Source: Nematopogon swammerdamellus
Taxonomy: Eukaryota > Arthropoda > Insecta > Lepidoptera > Adelidae
Reading direction: 5' to 3'
DNA length: 64,000 bases
Assembly: GCA_946902875.1 (NCBI GenBank)
Contig: OX336343.1
Span: forward strand, 23,731,596 to 23,795,595
Numbering within the stretch: the stretch's first letter is position 1; each line of letters starts with the position of its first letter. The notes beneath the pieces were generated by a model that was given only the letters and a program-made list of their open reading frames with translations, did no database searches and had not been told where the DNA came from. A program made the position numbers and the translations under genes. Shown here in pieces: positions 10,705 to 20,420 of the stretch.

Positions 10705-11192
10705 CTCATAGCTACCGGCAGTACTCGTAAGTACCCTCTAAATAAAATTGTTTTTTCTCGTATATTTGTTTTTGCGGACGACCGTATAAAACCGCAAGTG
10801 TGCGACGGGGCGGCGGCGGGCGTGGGCCGCGCCTACAAATGGCGAACAATTTCAGCACAAGGGCTGTAACCACTTTCCATTTTAGTGTTTCTGTGATGTT
10901 TTGTGAGCAGAATGGATGGCTATGAGAGATGGCGCCCCACCCACGGCGCTCGTGAAGTAAAGGTGGAGCTGAAGTCTTCAGGACGGATTTAAGTGTCTTG
11001 ATGTGTGGGGTAATGCTTGAAAATAAAATGTACATCGTTACAATACGTAAACCTCTGAACCTTATGCGTATGAGTAATATATTGATTTTATTTGTATTTG
11101 CTTTGGTACATTCATATTATGTATATAGAGTACCGCCTGTTTCTCAGTGAGGTGTTGTTTGTACTGTGTCTGTCAGTGCCTGTTTGTACCGT
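10705..11192. other. Unassigned stretch
   Basis: GC-rich block 10790-10840, otherwise nothing recognised. Frames here are short and unsupported. Confidence 0.3.
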
Positions 11193-11530
11193 GTGGGGCC
11201 GGTTTTGTACCGTGTGGGGCCAGTACTTTAAAAGAATAGCCCCACTGCATCTGTCCCCGTGTATGCCGTAAAAGGCGACTAAGGGATATGACTCCCTTCT
11301 TATATTACTAGGTGGTAGGGTTTAACCCGCCCGGGTTGGTACCACCGCACTGAATGAAAGGTCGGTCGAAACGGCTGTGTAAATAGTTTGTGTTTTCCGT
11401 CCAGTTCAGTGTAGCCGGCACGACCGAAGGGAAGCACTGACGTGGCACCAAGTTCACCTGGTGTTATGGGCTGACATCACGGATGTTGTAGGTATGTAGC
11501 CAACCGTGTCAGTTTCCATAAAAAAAAAGA
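11193..11530 (+). mobile_element. SINE-A body with element X head (chimera)
   Basis: 'taccgtgtggggccggt' to 'gcgactaagggatatgac' is the X head. It joins straight to 'tactaggtggtagggtttaa', the SINE-A body, with no tRNA/5S head. It ends 'tgtcagtttccataaaaaaa'. The same chimera is at 14347. Confidence 0.85.
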
Positions 11531-11539
11531 GGTAGGCCG

Positions 11540-11805
11540 AGACAACGCATCTCCACGTGCCACGATCCTGACACACCTCTGCCGCCTCTTCCACTCCCAT
11601 AATGTTCTTCATACATGCTCGTCGGTCACGGGTACTACGCACTTGACCCTTACGTGCGTCTTGAGCGACCCTTACCGAATCTTACATTTACATTAGCTTC
11701 ATAAAATTCTTTCGTTAGTCTCCTGTCATCCACTCTTCCAACATGACCGAACCACCGAACGAAGCATTCCTTTTTCAATTCTTGTCACTATATCTACCGT
11801 GTGAA
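11540..11805 (-). pseudogene. LINE ORF2 C-terminal remnant
   Basis: On the minus strand the sequence encodes 'WFGHVGRVDDRRLTKEFYEA', then with frameshifts 'VRSTRDRRACMKNIMGVEEA' and 'AEVCQDRGTWRCVVSAY'. The 'WFGHV.R' and 'C.DR..W...V' blocks are typical of the end of insect LINE reverse-transcriptase proteins of the RTE/craniofacial-like group. It has no catalytic domain and is disrupted. Confidence 0.65.
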
Positions 11806-11988
11806 GTCGACTAAGGGATAAGGAAAATAGTCAGCCTCGGTAGCTCAGTGTTGCGGTTAGTCGACTGTTGTTAAGCAACGCTGAGCGCGGTCAGTACTTG
11901 GATGGGTGACCGCTCGACCGCTGGAGGCTGACCGTGGTGCGGATTCCACGTTAAACTGTAGGTCCCTTTCCCTTCTTACCTTACTAGG
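11797..11988 (+). mobile_element. SINE-A head and partial body
   Basis: Residual X-head sequence ('gactaagggataagg') precedes 'gtcagcctcggtagctcagt', the 5S-like block 'gtacttggatgggtgaccgc' and 'ctgaccgtggtgcggattcc'. The copy stops at 'ccttactaggtg' and continues as the inverted copy to its right. Confidence 0.85.
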
Positions 11989-12277
11989 TGATTTCATTTC
12001 ATATCGGCTACACTGAACTGGACGGAAATAACACGAAATATTTATATACCCGTTTTGACCGACGACTTTTCATTCAGTGCGGTGGTGCTAACCCCAGCGG
12101 AATAAACCCTACCACCTAGTAAGGTAAGAAGGGAAGTTACCTACAGTTTTACGTTGAATCCGAACTACGGTCAGCCTTCAACGGTCGAGCAGTCACCCAT
12201 CCAAGTACTGAGCGCGCCCAGGTGTGCTTATGATCACGACCGACAGTCAACCAATCGCACCACTGAGCTACATAGTG
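11989..12277 (-). mobile_element. SINE-A copy, inverted, 3'-truncated
   Basis: Reads on the minus strand from a tRNA-like head at 12277 to 'tgtagccgatatgaaatgaa' at 11989. Together with 11797-11988 it makes an inverted SINE pair with no spacer. Confidence 0.85.
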
Positions 12278-12735
12278 GAAATGCGGCGGGTGAGTGTCTT
12301 CGGAACCCTTCGCTCCTTCCCCAGTAGAGAAATGTTCTATATTACTTATGCACGGCGAGATGACTTATTGACGATTTTAGATAAGAAGCTTTTGCGGCTG
12401 GAGCCTCGGGCTCATCAAAGTAGCCTTCGAAAAAAAAATCTAGGACCAACGACTACTAGAAATATAAGCCGAAAATGGAAGAGGTCCTAAAGTGAGTCCT
12501 GCGCAGATAGGGCTCTAGGAGCCCCCAGTGTCTCGTTGTCTAGGCCTCATATTTGCACTACGGGAGATCGCGAAAGTTTTATTCCGGTACAGTGGTAGCA
12601 GCCCAGTCAGCTACAATATGAGCCTGCCGCCTAGCTATGTCGGTTATGAGGAAAGGGAAGTGATATTGGGATAAGCTTACCAACTGTAGGATTGACAATA
12701 ATTGGTAGGAGTTTTTGTTTTAGATTGTAATTGTA
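12278..12735. other. Unassigned stretch
   Basis: An 88-codon frame 12224-12490 begins inside the SINE and is not supported. Nothing else recognised. Confidence 0.3.
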
Positions 12736-13018
12736 GTTACACACACACCGCACGCTCTATCCCGACAATCAGGGTAAGCAGAGTAATCGGTGTTGCGCTG
12801 CGAGTACTCTCGTAAATTACAGCACAACACCGACCACCACGTTTAGCAAAGTATTCGGACAAGATAACTATCGAGCAGCAAGTAAGGCACGAATGCCCAC
12901 TCGCTGCATGACTCCATGGAAAGACCGTACCAAGGTGAGAGGTGGCTAGCCTGTCGCCCTTTAGCACGGCACCTTGTCCTTATCCCTTAGTCGCCTTTTA
13001 CGACATGCACGGGGGGAG
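12736..13018 (-). repeat. Element X, near-complete copy
   Basis: On the minus strand it runs from 'cgtgcatgtcgtaaaaggcg' through 'gtgctaaagggcgacaggct' and 'gtggtcggtgttgtgctgta' to 'attgtcgggatagagcgtg'. Other copies are at 22715, 42338, 52826, 56160 and 60745. Class unknown; probably non-autonomous. Confidence 0.75.
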
Positions 13019-13132
13019 ATAGTTTTAGGCTAAAATTTTAATTTCAAACGGGGGAACGCTGCGTCCGTCATGGGGACCATGCCGTTGTTCTCCACGATGG
13101 ATAAATATTTTTGTTTATAGGTTATTGGTTAA
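13019..13132 (+). pseudogene. LINE tail fragment
   Basis: 'gggggaacgctgcgtccgtc' and 'tggggaccatgccg' match the end of the LINE family seen at 3505 and 39890 (the 'GNA.SV.GT.P' block). Only about 100 bp remain. Confidence 0.45.
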
Positions 13133-13312
13133 TTTAATAGAATAGAGTAGAATAGAAATGCTTTATTGCACACAAAAATACAAACAGAGATACACAAGAC
13201 AGAAGATAACATACAGAGGAGCAATAGAAATTAACAATACTCCACACGGAAACAAGAGAACAGTAGCGTGCAAAGGCGGACTTATCACTTTAAGTGATTT
13301 CTTCCAGTCAAC
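13133..13312 (-). repeat. LINE 3' end with (agaat)n tail
   Basis: Minus strand: 'ggttgactggaagaaatcac', then 'aagtccgcctttgcacgc', then 'ttgtgtgcaataaagc' and a tail of 'attct' units. The same 3' end is at 26724-26860. Confidence 0.65.
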
Positions 13313-13384
13313 CTTTACTTCATAATGTATAAAATAGTTTTATTTATATCGATATTTGGTTTTTCATTTTTATAATATAAAATT

Positions 13385-13545
13385 TTGTACAAAAAAAAAA
13401 AAAAAATCATATTTTACATCTTATATTTCGACATTTATTAGTCATCGTCAGAGAACTAAGTACATATATTAAAATTTTGTTCTCTGACGAAGACTAATTA
13501 AAGTCGAAATATAAGATTTAAAATATGTGTTTTGTTTTTGTTTAA
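13385..13545. repeat. Short foldback with hammerhead-like core motifs
   Basis: 'catcttatatttcgacattt' and, further right, 'agtcgaaatataagattt' are inverted arms around 'gttctctgacgaagactaat'. The right arm reads CTGACGA, then a GACT/AGTC stem, then GAAAT. Confidence 0.6.
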
Positions 13546-13739
13546 CTATTCATGTGTAAGAATACATTGTCCATTATTATTTGTTGTTATTGAAATAACC
13601 TAAAACTACATTGACAATAATTTAACTACGTATTTTACTTCTGTAAATTAACCTTGTCTTTATTAAAATTATATATAAAAAAAAAAGAAACGAAAAAAAT
13701 TGGAAAGAAATCGGAGCAACCTTCAAATACTCTAATATT

Positions 13740-13990
13740 AGCAACTAAATCGTCCTTTAAACAGATCACAGTCGCTCTTTGAGCATCAAATCTAGTTGAA
13801 GAACTAAATTCGCGCAGCATGGACCGCTCGCGACGACAGATCATATCCCGCCCCCGCCCGCCCAACCGCACGCCGCTGGCGCCGCCGCCGCCGCCCGCCC
13901 TGGGGAAATCAGCAGCCTCCGCCGCGCCGCGGGCACCGCGACTCCGCGTGTCTGCCTGCACGTAGCACACAGCGGCGGTGTCGGTATCCA
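13740..13990. promoter_or_regulatory. CpG-rich island, possible promoter/first exon
   Basis: Strongly CG-rich block with C-rich tracts. A plus frame of 48 codons starts at 13820 ('MDRSRRQIISRPRPPNRT'), and the minus strand has a frame from about 13970 to 13635. Neither has recognisable similarity or a clear splice donor. Confidence 0.3.
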
Positions 13991-14043
13991 GCAGTACACG
14001 CTTTAGTAATGTTTCTCATCATATCGAGTGCACGCAGTCGGTG

Positions 14044-14125
14044 ACTAGTTGTGCCCGTGGCTCCGCTCGCGGTAAACTCGGTGAAAATCTGTTAAGTTGT
14101 TTTCTAGTAAAACACATGAAATATA
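14044..14125 (-). mobile_element. Helitron 3' end, interrupted copy (part 1)
   Basis: Minus strand ends 'cgcgagcggagccacgggca' then 'caactag', the hairpin-plus-CTAG end of lepidopteran Helitrons. The rest of the element resumes at about 14680. 'acatgaaat' is present on both sides of the interrupting block (14114 and 14682) and may be a target duplication. Confidence 0.6.
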
Positions 14126-14342
14126 TGAATTTTTATGTTTCCGTATTAACAGTAGTCTTTAAACCTACTACTGCAAGAGTTTGGCCCAGGAACTCCCGCA
14201 GTTCCTGAAGAAGCCCGTGACGTAGCGGGCGAAACGTCGACTTATGTAAGTCTTTAACCCAACTGTTAATCCGGAAACTTAAAAATGAATATAATTATTA
14301 ACAGAGTAAACTTAAAAACTTTTTCCTTTTCCTTTCCTTTTT
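14126..14342 (+). mobile_element. Penelope-like element 3' fragment (candidate)
   Basis: Contains 'aactcccgcagttcctgaag' and 'aagcccgtgacgtagcgggc' followed by 'gaaacgtcgacttatgtaag', with a perfect 5-bp stem GCCCG/CGGGC. This C-stem-GAAACG arrangement is common at the end of Penelope-like retroelements. A minus-strand copy lies at 54436-54560. Class assignment is by resemblance only. Confidence 0.45.
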
Positions 14343-14346
14343 TTTG

Positions 14347-14676
14347 ATGTACCGTGTGGGGCCGGTACTTTAAAAGAATAGCCCCACTGCATCTCTCCCC
14401 GTGTATGTCGTAAAAGGCGACTAAGGGATAAGACTCCCTTCTTATATTACTAGGTGGTAGGGTTTAACCCGCCCGGGTTGGTACCACCGCACTGAATGAA
14501 ACGTCGGCCGAAACGGCTATGTAAATAGTTTGTGTTTTCCGTCCAGTTCAGTGTAGCCGGCACGACCGAAGGGAAGCGCTGACGTGGCATTAAGTTCCCC
14601 CGGTGTTATGGGCTGACATCACGGATGTTGTAGGTGATGTAGCCAACCGTGTCAGTTTCCATAAAAAAAAATAAAA
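14347..14676 (+). mobile_element. SINE-A body with element X head (chimera)
   Basis: Same joint as at 11193: X head to 'gactaagggataagactccc', then SINE-A body from 'tactaggtggtaggg' to 'cagtttccataaaaaaa'. Confidence 0.85.
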
Positions 14677-14679
14677 AAA

Positions 14680-14805
14680 AACATGAAATAACCGAACTTG
14701 TAGACTGTTTTCCATCTGCGTTCATTTTCAACTCCACTGCTCAGGTCATATGAATAACGGCGTGACGATATATAGCCTTATGACTTGGCGGACGAAATTA
14801 CGTGT
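14680..14805 (-). mobile_element. Helitron, interrupted copy (part 2)
   Basis: 'aggtcatatgaataacggcg' and 'gacgatatatagcctta' match the interior of the Helitron at 18381-18612, confirming that 14126-14676 was inserted into one Helitron. Confidence 0.55.
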
Positions 14806-14935
14806 TTTCCGTCTCAGTGTAGCCGGCCACGACTAAAAGGAAGCACTGACACGGCACCTGCTTCAGCAAGGTGAGTTGGGCTGACATCATGGGTGCTGTA
14901 TCAGATCCGCTACACCATACCTGACAAAAAACCAT
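14806..14935 (+). mobile_element. SINE-A 3' remnant
   Basis: 'cagtgtagccggccacgac' to 'acaccatacctgacaaaaaa', diverged, without head. Confidence 0.6.
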
Positions 14936-15059
14936 ATTCGTCTAAATTTTGTCTTTCTATAATGCAAAATATAAATACATGTGGCGCCATCTATCATCCA
15001 CTAGCGTGATATATACTAATTGATTCTTAGCACGTTTCTTATATGGAGGCCCTTTACTC

Positions 15060-15250
15060 TTTTCTTTTTATTATTTGTTGACACATCCGTCATAATATAC
15101 ACATATTCGCATATTCTGTGAAAATTTCAACCGGCTACATATTACGGTTCAAACGATACAGCCATACAGACAAACTAGAAATACAGACAGACAGACAGAC
15201 AGACAGACGGCGTAGTCTTAGCAATTAGGGTTCCGTATGGCTATGCAACA
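15060..15250 (+). repeat. Element G, 3' part
   Basis: 'gtgaaaatttcaaccggcta', 'ggttcaaacgatacagcc', a (gaca) tract, then 'agggttccgtatggc'. Confidence 0.65.
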
Positions 15251-15654
15251 CTAAAAATGTCAGTTTGCATTAAACAAAAATTATAATAAATAAAAAGAAG
15301 AAAACCCCAGACAAGCCACTCATAACTTATTTCATTTCAGGAAGTATGAGGTAGATAGAACTAGTTGCCCACCTGAAGTGCACCAACCAACACTCATTGA
15401 TATTAAGTAATGAGAATATGCGGAGAGTTGGGGTTGGGTAGATGGAGTCCTGTTTACGTTGAGTTTTGAGCCTTTGACTTCAGAGGTCGTACGCACATCT
15501 CTAGATATGCACAACCTATATTAAAGTGCGAGTAGGCAGCAGTGAAGTCATAATATATCAATGGTTTCCTTCTCTATGAACGTAGGTAAAACGAAAATAG
15601 TGATTTCTGAATATTATTTGTGGACGATTGGGGGGAAATCGTAGTAATTGCGGC
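15251..15654. other. Unassigned stretch
   Basis: No gene or recognised repeat. Confidence 0.3.
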
Positions 15655-15718
15655 GCTAACCATGACATGGCGACACGGAACCCTCGGTGCGCGAGATCGA
15701 CTCGAACTTGGCCGGTTT
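15655..15718 (-). repeat. Element G 5' end, abutting a SINE-A tail
   Basis: 'cggaaccctcggtgcgcgag' to 'acttggccggttttg', immediately followed by the T run of the SINE-A at 15719. Confidence 0.7.
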
Positions 15719-16128
15719 TGTTTATTTTTATGGAAACTGACACGGTTGGCTACATCACCTACAACATCCGTGATGTCAGTCCATAACACCTTGGTGAACA
15801 AGAGTAAGAAAATTGAACCCTTACAGGATCACTTTGTTGTCCGTCTCTCACCACTAGGTGCCATGTCAGTGCTTCCCTTCATTTCATGTCGGCTACACTG
15901 AACTGGACGGAAAACACGAACTATTTACATAGCCCTATCGACCGAAGTTTTGTTCAGTGCGGTGGTACCAACCTGTGCGGGATAAACCCTACCACCTAGT
16001 AAAGTAAGAAGGGAAGGGACCTACAGTTTAACGTGGAATCAGAACCACGGTCAGCCTCCAACGGTCGAGCGATCACCCATCCAAGTACTGACCGCGCTCA
16101 GCGTTGCTTAACAACAGTCGACTGGGTA
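15719..16128 (-). mobile_element. SINE-A copy
   Basis: T run and 'atggaaactgacacggttgg' at the left, 5S-like block on the minus strand at about 16080-16105. An extra ~50 bp at 15797-15850 is not in other copies. The box A end is lost at the junction with the next element. Confidence 0.85.
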
Positions 16129-16330
16129 GTCTAAATGGGTTTGTACCACCGTACTGGTGTAAGATGGCCCCATAGCAACCTCAGTTGCGCTCTACTCTAA
16201 TCCAGCATAGCCAACAAACTAAAGGGAAACTGTATGGCACCTACCTTCTCGGAGGTGATATTGGCTGGTCGAAGCATGTGCTCTGGCCCCTTTTACTCAG
16301 CCACTCATACCGGATTACATAATAAAATTA
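16129..16330 (+). mobile_element. SINE-B copy
   Basis: 'ggtgtaagatggccccatag' through 'ggaggtgatattggctggtc' to 'ccggattacataataaaa'. It is joined end-to-end with the minus-strand SINE-A, replacing the heads of both. Confidence 0.75.
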
Positions 16331-16379
16331 GATTTTCCTGTGCTACCTACACATAGACCACGGTCTGTATGTGAATAGA

Positions 16380-16666
16380 AATATGCGGCCGCCCAAGAGC
16401 GTGTGCAAATACACTGTCGCCGACATCGTATAGGAAAAGTTCCGTGACTCCGGAACGAAACTTTAAGGCTTCCGGGGTCTGAAGTTCAGACGACATCCCG
16501 CCGCGACGCGCGGAGACTTATCCCCCGAGTGCGGGGCCGGTGTGTGTTTAGTGCAGTTCTGACGGTTAGTACACACCTGAAGAACAAAACAAGTATACAC
16601 CTGACGAATGGAAGCAAACGCGAGCGACGACCGACAGCCGGCCGCACGCGTATGCATTTTTCATAG
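16380..16666 (+). promoter_or_regulatory. GC-rich putative promoter with candidate first exon
   Basis: A GC-rich block with CpGs (16380-16540) leads to a candidate start near 'tttagtgcagttctgac'. ATG at 16608 opens 'MEANASDDRQPAARVCIFH' and meets 'catag|gtaaat' at 16667. No downstream exon was found and the peptide is not recognised. Confidence 0.3.
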
Positions 16667-16866
16667 GTAAATGCAAAATGTGAAAACAGTGGTTGCATAA
16701 GATCCAATTTGTTTGTGGTCGTTGTGTTTTATTTTTTATTTTATTTATGGGAAAAGCATGTATGTACATAAAAAATGACAAACATAATAACAAAACATAG
16801 GTACACATTCAGCAGCGCCGTCTACAAAACAATTTACAAAAGGGCATCTTTCATATCTTTGACTGA

Positions 16867-17044
16867 CTAAATTAAATTATCGTCGCTTAAATCATCGGGG
16901 GTTGCGAATGGCATGCCGTCGCGACTCGCGCGCCAACCCGACAGGTGCCTTTTCACACCCCTCTTGAAGAATCTTAGACATAATATAAATGAAATACACG
17001 TGTTCTCCATAGCACACGCGTTCTCGTATACACGTGTTCTCCAA
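16867..17044. other. Short stretch with repeated 'acacgtgttctcca'
   Basis: 'acacgtgttctcca' occurs at 16997 and 17030, with the diverged 'acacgcgttctc' between them. Each exact copy holds the E-box CACGTG. No gene recognised. Confidence 0.35.
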
Positions 17045-17449
17045 GCACAACTTTCTCCATACAAAATCGTCTTTCGGCATTTATGGTTTTTACCCCCCTA
17101 AACCTAATCCGATTTTTTCAATTCTTTTTTTGTTGTAATAAGAATAGTCAAATCTACTTTCCTGTCTTTAATTTTTTGAATATCTAAAGTGATGACTGAA
17201 TAAATCTTAACGAACTTCATGGCATCAAAACATAAAAAAATATATTTTTTTCGGTCGGAATAATTATTTTTACCTCCGATGTTGTAGGTATATTTCATCT
17301 AAACAAAAAAATTACAGGAACGTAGATTGGACTGTCCTTAAGACATGAAAAATAAATTGTAAAAATCCGATAAGGTTTAGGGGGCTAGAAAACATAAATG
17401 CCGAAAGACAATTTTGTATGGAGAAAGTTAACTTCCGTCTCATTCTTCG
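17045..17449. mobile_element. MITE with ~40-bp terminal inverted repeats
   Basis: Left end 'tttctccatacaaaatcgtc' and right end 'gattttgtatggagaaag'-type sequence are inverted, with subterminal 'cccctaaacctaatccgatt' mirrored as 'ccgataaggtttagggg'. A second copy is at 44538-44924. No ORF. Confidence 0.75.
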
Positions 17450-17629
17450 TTCTTCACGTAATAAATCGCTTTTGAACACAGTCGACAGCAACTCTTCTCG
17501 TTTCGTCTCGTTCAGTAGCATTCTAGTGCGCGTGTACGTCGGGTGTGTGCTCACTTTGAAATTATCTCAAAGAGTGTTTTAATGAAATTGCTGGAATGAC
17601 AAGTTGAAGTTTGACTTTTGCGACCTTTT

Positions 17630-18075
17630 TAACCGACTTCTTCAAAAGAGGAGGTTTTTAACCGACTTCTTAAAAAAAGGAGGTTGTCAGTTCGACGTGC
17701 ATGTATGTATAATATCGTTGGAATTGCACAATATTCGTATATGTTAGTCTATGTGGGCTTCTAAACAGGTGTGCCATGTTTGTCCACGAATTTATCCTAA
17801 ACTAGAAATCGAATTTTTATTGGATTACGTATCTTCCAACTAGGGAATGTGCAAGTTTCATCAAAATCGGTTCAGTAGTTTTCAAGATATTATGGACTGT
17901 TAAGTGTGTACCAATCACTTGAAAACACGTCGTCGGTTTAACGCCCAATTCTACGCAGAACTTGAAGTAGGATGTGATAAGTATAACTAAAATAAAAAGA
18001 GTGAAATAAAAAAAAAATAAAAAAATGTTTTAAAAAACATTGCACCGACTTCAAAAAACAACTAGAACGTGCAAA
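17630..18075. repeat. Dispersed 'accgacttc' element
   Basis: 'ttaaccgacttcttaaaaaa' with 'ggaggttgtcagttcgacgt' at the left, 'aatcggttcagtagtttt' in the middle and 'gcaccgacttcaaaaaac' at the right. It looks like a common lepidopteran non-autonomous repeat; class not determined. Confidence 0.45.
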
Positions 18076-18380
18076 TTTATAGATGGCCCCAGTTTGTGCC
18101 TTTGTACCGCCTTCATCTCAAGGGTCCGAATAAGAATGAAAATATTATTATTTAACACTTTTAAGTTGATTTTTGAAGCGGGTGCAATGTTTTTTTAAAT
18201 ATTTTTTTTCTAGTTTTATGTTATCTGACTCCATGCTCTTCACATTACATCGTGTCCATTGTTCAGTATCCATTAGCGGCTGCGTTATTTGATATCATTG
18301 ATTGATGGTTTTTGAGGATTTGCTCAGACTGGATTCATTACATTTTGATAGGTACAAGTACAAACATTTATTTAACCACT

Positions 18381-18612
18381 AGTTGTGCCCGCGGCTCCGC
18401 TCGCGGTAGGTAAAGGAATTGGTAGATGTTTTCCGACTCTGCTTAGCTCATATGAACGATGACGTGATGATATATTGCCTTAAACCTGGCGGAGATATGT
18501 CGCATTACATGGGCAAAAACTGCAAGCGAATTGGTTAAGCCGTTCTTGAGTTATTTATAAGCGAACATACATACACACAGACGACAGACGTTGGATGTTA
18601 TAATATGCAGGG
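18381..18612 (-). mobile_element. Short non-autonomous Helitron
   Basis: Minus-strand 3' end 'cgagcggagccgcgggcaca' then 'actag' at 18381. The interior has 'ttggttaagccgttcttgag' and the other end lies in 'gttggatgttataatatgca'. No Rep/helicase gene. Confidence 0.7.
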
Positions 18613-18837
18613 ATATGTATGTACCTAGGTATGATCATTTAGATAATGTACCTACAATGTCGTATGTTATGTTATATGTTGTATTTTATTTGTTTCTCAC
18701 ATTTATTTTGTTGTACAGTTCTGGTTAAATTGTTTTCCATGTGTGATGAATTTAGTTTTTTTGTGTTTTTGGTAGCAATTTTAGGGTATCTTTTTTTTTA
18801 TTTCAAATTCAAATTAAAATATTTTATTGTACACCTA

Positions 18838-19232
18838 TTGTCAGCCTCGATAGCTCAGTGGTGCAGACAGTCAACTGTCGCTAATGAATGTTAAGCAACG
18901 CTGGGTGCGGTCAGTACTTGGATGGGTGACCGCTGACCGTTGGAGGCTGACCGAGGTTCGGATTCCTCGTAAAACTGTAGGTCCCTTCCCTCCTAATCTT
19001 ACTTGGTGGTAGGGTTTAACCCGCCCGCGTTGGTACCACCGCACTGAATGAAACGTCGGTCTAAACGGCTATGTAAATAGTTTGTGTTTTCCGACCAGTT
19101 CAGTGTAGCCGGCACGATCAAAGGGGGAAGCACTGATATGGCACCTAGTTCACCCGGTGTTATGGGCTGACATCACGGACGTTGTAGGTGATGTAGCCAA
19201 CCGTGTCAGTTTCCATAAAAAAAAAAAAAAAA
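18838..19232 (+). mobile_element. SINE-A, full-length
   Basis: Complete order: 'gtcagcctcgatagctcagt' (box A), 'gtacttggatgggtgaccgc' (5S-like), 'gaccgaggttcggattcc' (box-B-like), body, and A tail at 19215-19231. It is one of the least degraded copies and its twin at 39500 shares diagnostic changes such as 'cagacagtcaactgtcgct'. Confidence 0.9.
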
Positions 19233-20094
19233 CACCTTAAATAACATTTATGTAAAAAGTTTCATAATTATTTGACAAACATAAAAGTAATTCACTTCCG
19301 TCTAAACTAACCTAGCGGTTGTCCTATAGACGGTTGTTTTATATACATGTCAGTCTGTCTCTAATAATATTACAAATAGTTCTAAAACATTTTTGACGTG
19401 ATGACGTCACGTCTTATGAATTGATGAACATTGATGAATTTACTTAGCAGATGCTCACAATTGTTTTTATTCATTAATGTATGTCTAGCCTGTAAATAAA
19501 AATACTAATTCTATTATTTCCCGGCAAAATGGGCTCAAGTGAAAATCAGCGCAATACGTATATATATCAATACGTTGTCTACGCGTAATAGACAGAGGAA
19601 GGAAGGAGGAGGCACACGTTGTGTTGGGCCCAATTTGTCGCCAATATTATTGAACGATTGAGGTGTATTGTAAATTGTAATTCGAAATGGCGACAAATAA
19701 GCGTTTTCCATTTCATTTTCATTTCAATGCCAGATCGCATATGATTCAGTTGAGCTGTTATCGAGTTACACGCACACAATTTGACAAACGCGCAGACGAC
19801 AAAAGTTGCATTATATGCAGACTATGCAGAGTAGAAAAGATGAATCAAGTTGAAAACAGTAAAAATAAAATACTTTCAAAGAGTATTCTGCCATCTCGCA
19901 GTTACTATAAAGTTCGCATTTTGAATTCAGTCAATAAAAAGATGAAACACAGTCGCTTCAAGTCGGGTTAAATTCTTTTGTAACACTGCGTTTTGCAATG
20001 CGATTGGACGCTTGCACATTGGGCGATAACGGCACGGCAAGGATCACGGCACGTCACGAGCACGGTACAGTAACTCAAATGTTATATAGTCGCT
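19233..20094. other. Unassigned stretch
   Basis: A 94-codon frame 19687-19968 is open but has no recognisable domain. No SINE or LINE signature was seen. Confidence 0.3.
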
Positions 20095-20146
20095 TTCTGT
20101 CAAACTCGGATCCCTCGGTGCGCGAGTCCGTCTTTGCACTTGGCCG
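20095..20146 (-). repeat. Element G 5' end, abutting a SINE-B tail
   Basis: 'ggatccctcggtgcgcgagt' to 'cacttggccggttttttcat', running straight into the SINE-B end on the same strand. Confidence 0.65.
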
Positions 20147-20270
20147 GTTTTTTCATGTAATCCGGTATGTCTGAGTCCGATGGGCTAGAACACATGCTCC
20201 GACCAGCCGATATCATCTCCAAGAAGTTGCTAACGGAGAAGATACCGGAGACTTCCGTTTGGATTGCTTT
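20147..20270 (-). mobile_element. SINE-B 3' fragment
   Basis: Minus strand of 'catgtaatccggtatg' to 'gataccggagacttccg'. Confidence 0.65.
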
Positions 20271-20420
20271 AATGTATGTATGTATGTATATATTCTTTAT
20301 TGAACACCAATTTATAAAAATTAGGTACAACAGGCGAGCTTAATGCCGCGAGGCATTCTATTCTAACTAACCTTTGGGATGTGGGATAAGTACATGCAGG
20401 CGAACAAGAATGGACTAGAG
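20271..20420 (-). repeat. LINE 3' end with (atgt)n tail
   Basis: Minus strand: 'agaatgcctcgcggcattaa', 'ttggtgttcaataaagaat' and a tail of 'atac' units. Related to the insert at 46554-47026. Confidence 0.55.

Noticed and set aside
13635..13970. Minus frame with 'MLREFSSSTRFDAQRATVIC' as an exon
   Set aside because: Suggestive composition, but no splice donor, domain or second exon; left as part of the CpG-rich region.
14205..14235. Confident hammerhead ribozyme call
   Set aside because: One extra A in the core and no convincing stems I and III; kept only as a finding.
18838..18960. Functional tRNA or 5S rRNA gene
   Set aside because: The tRNA-like and 5S-like parts are fused and truncated and repeated as a SINE head; no complete cloverleaf or full 5S gene.
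19687..19971. 94-codon frame 'MATNKRFPFHFHFN...' as a gene
   Set aside because: No domain, splice site or codon bias; AT-rich flank.
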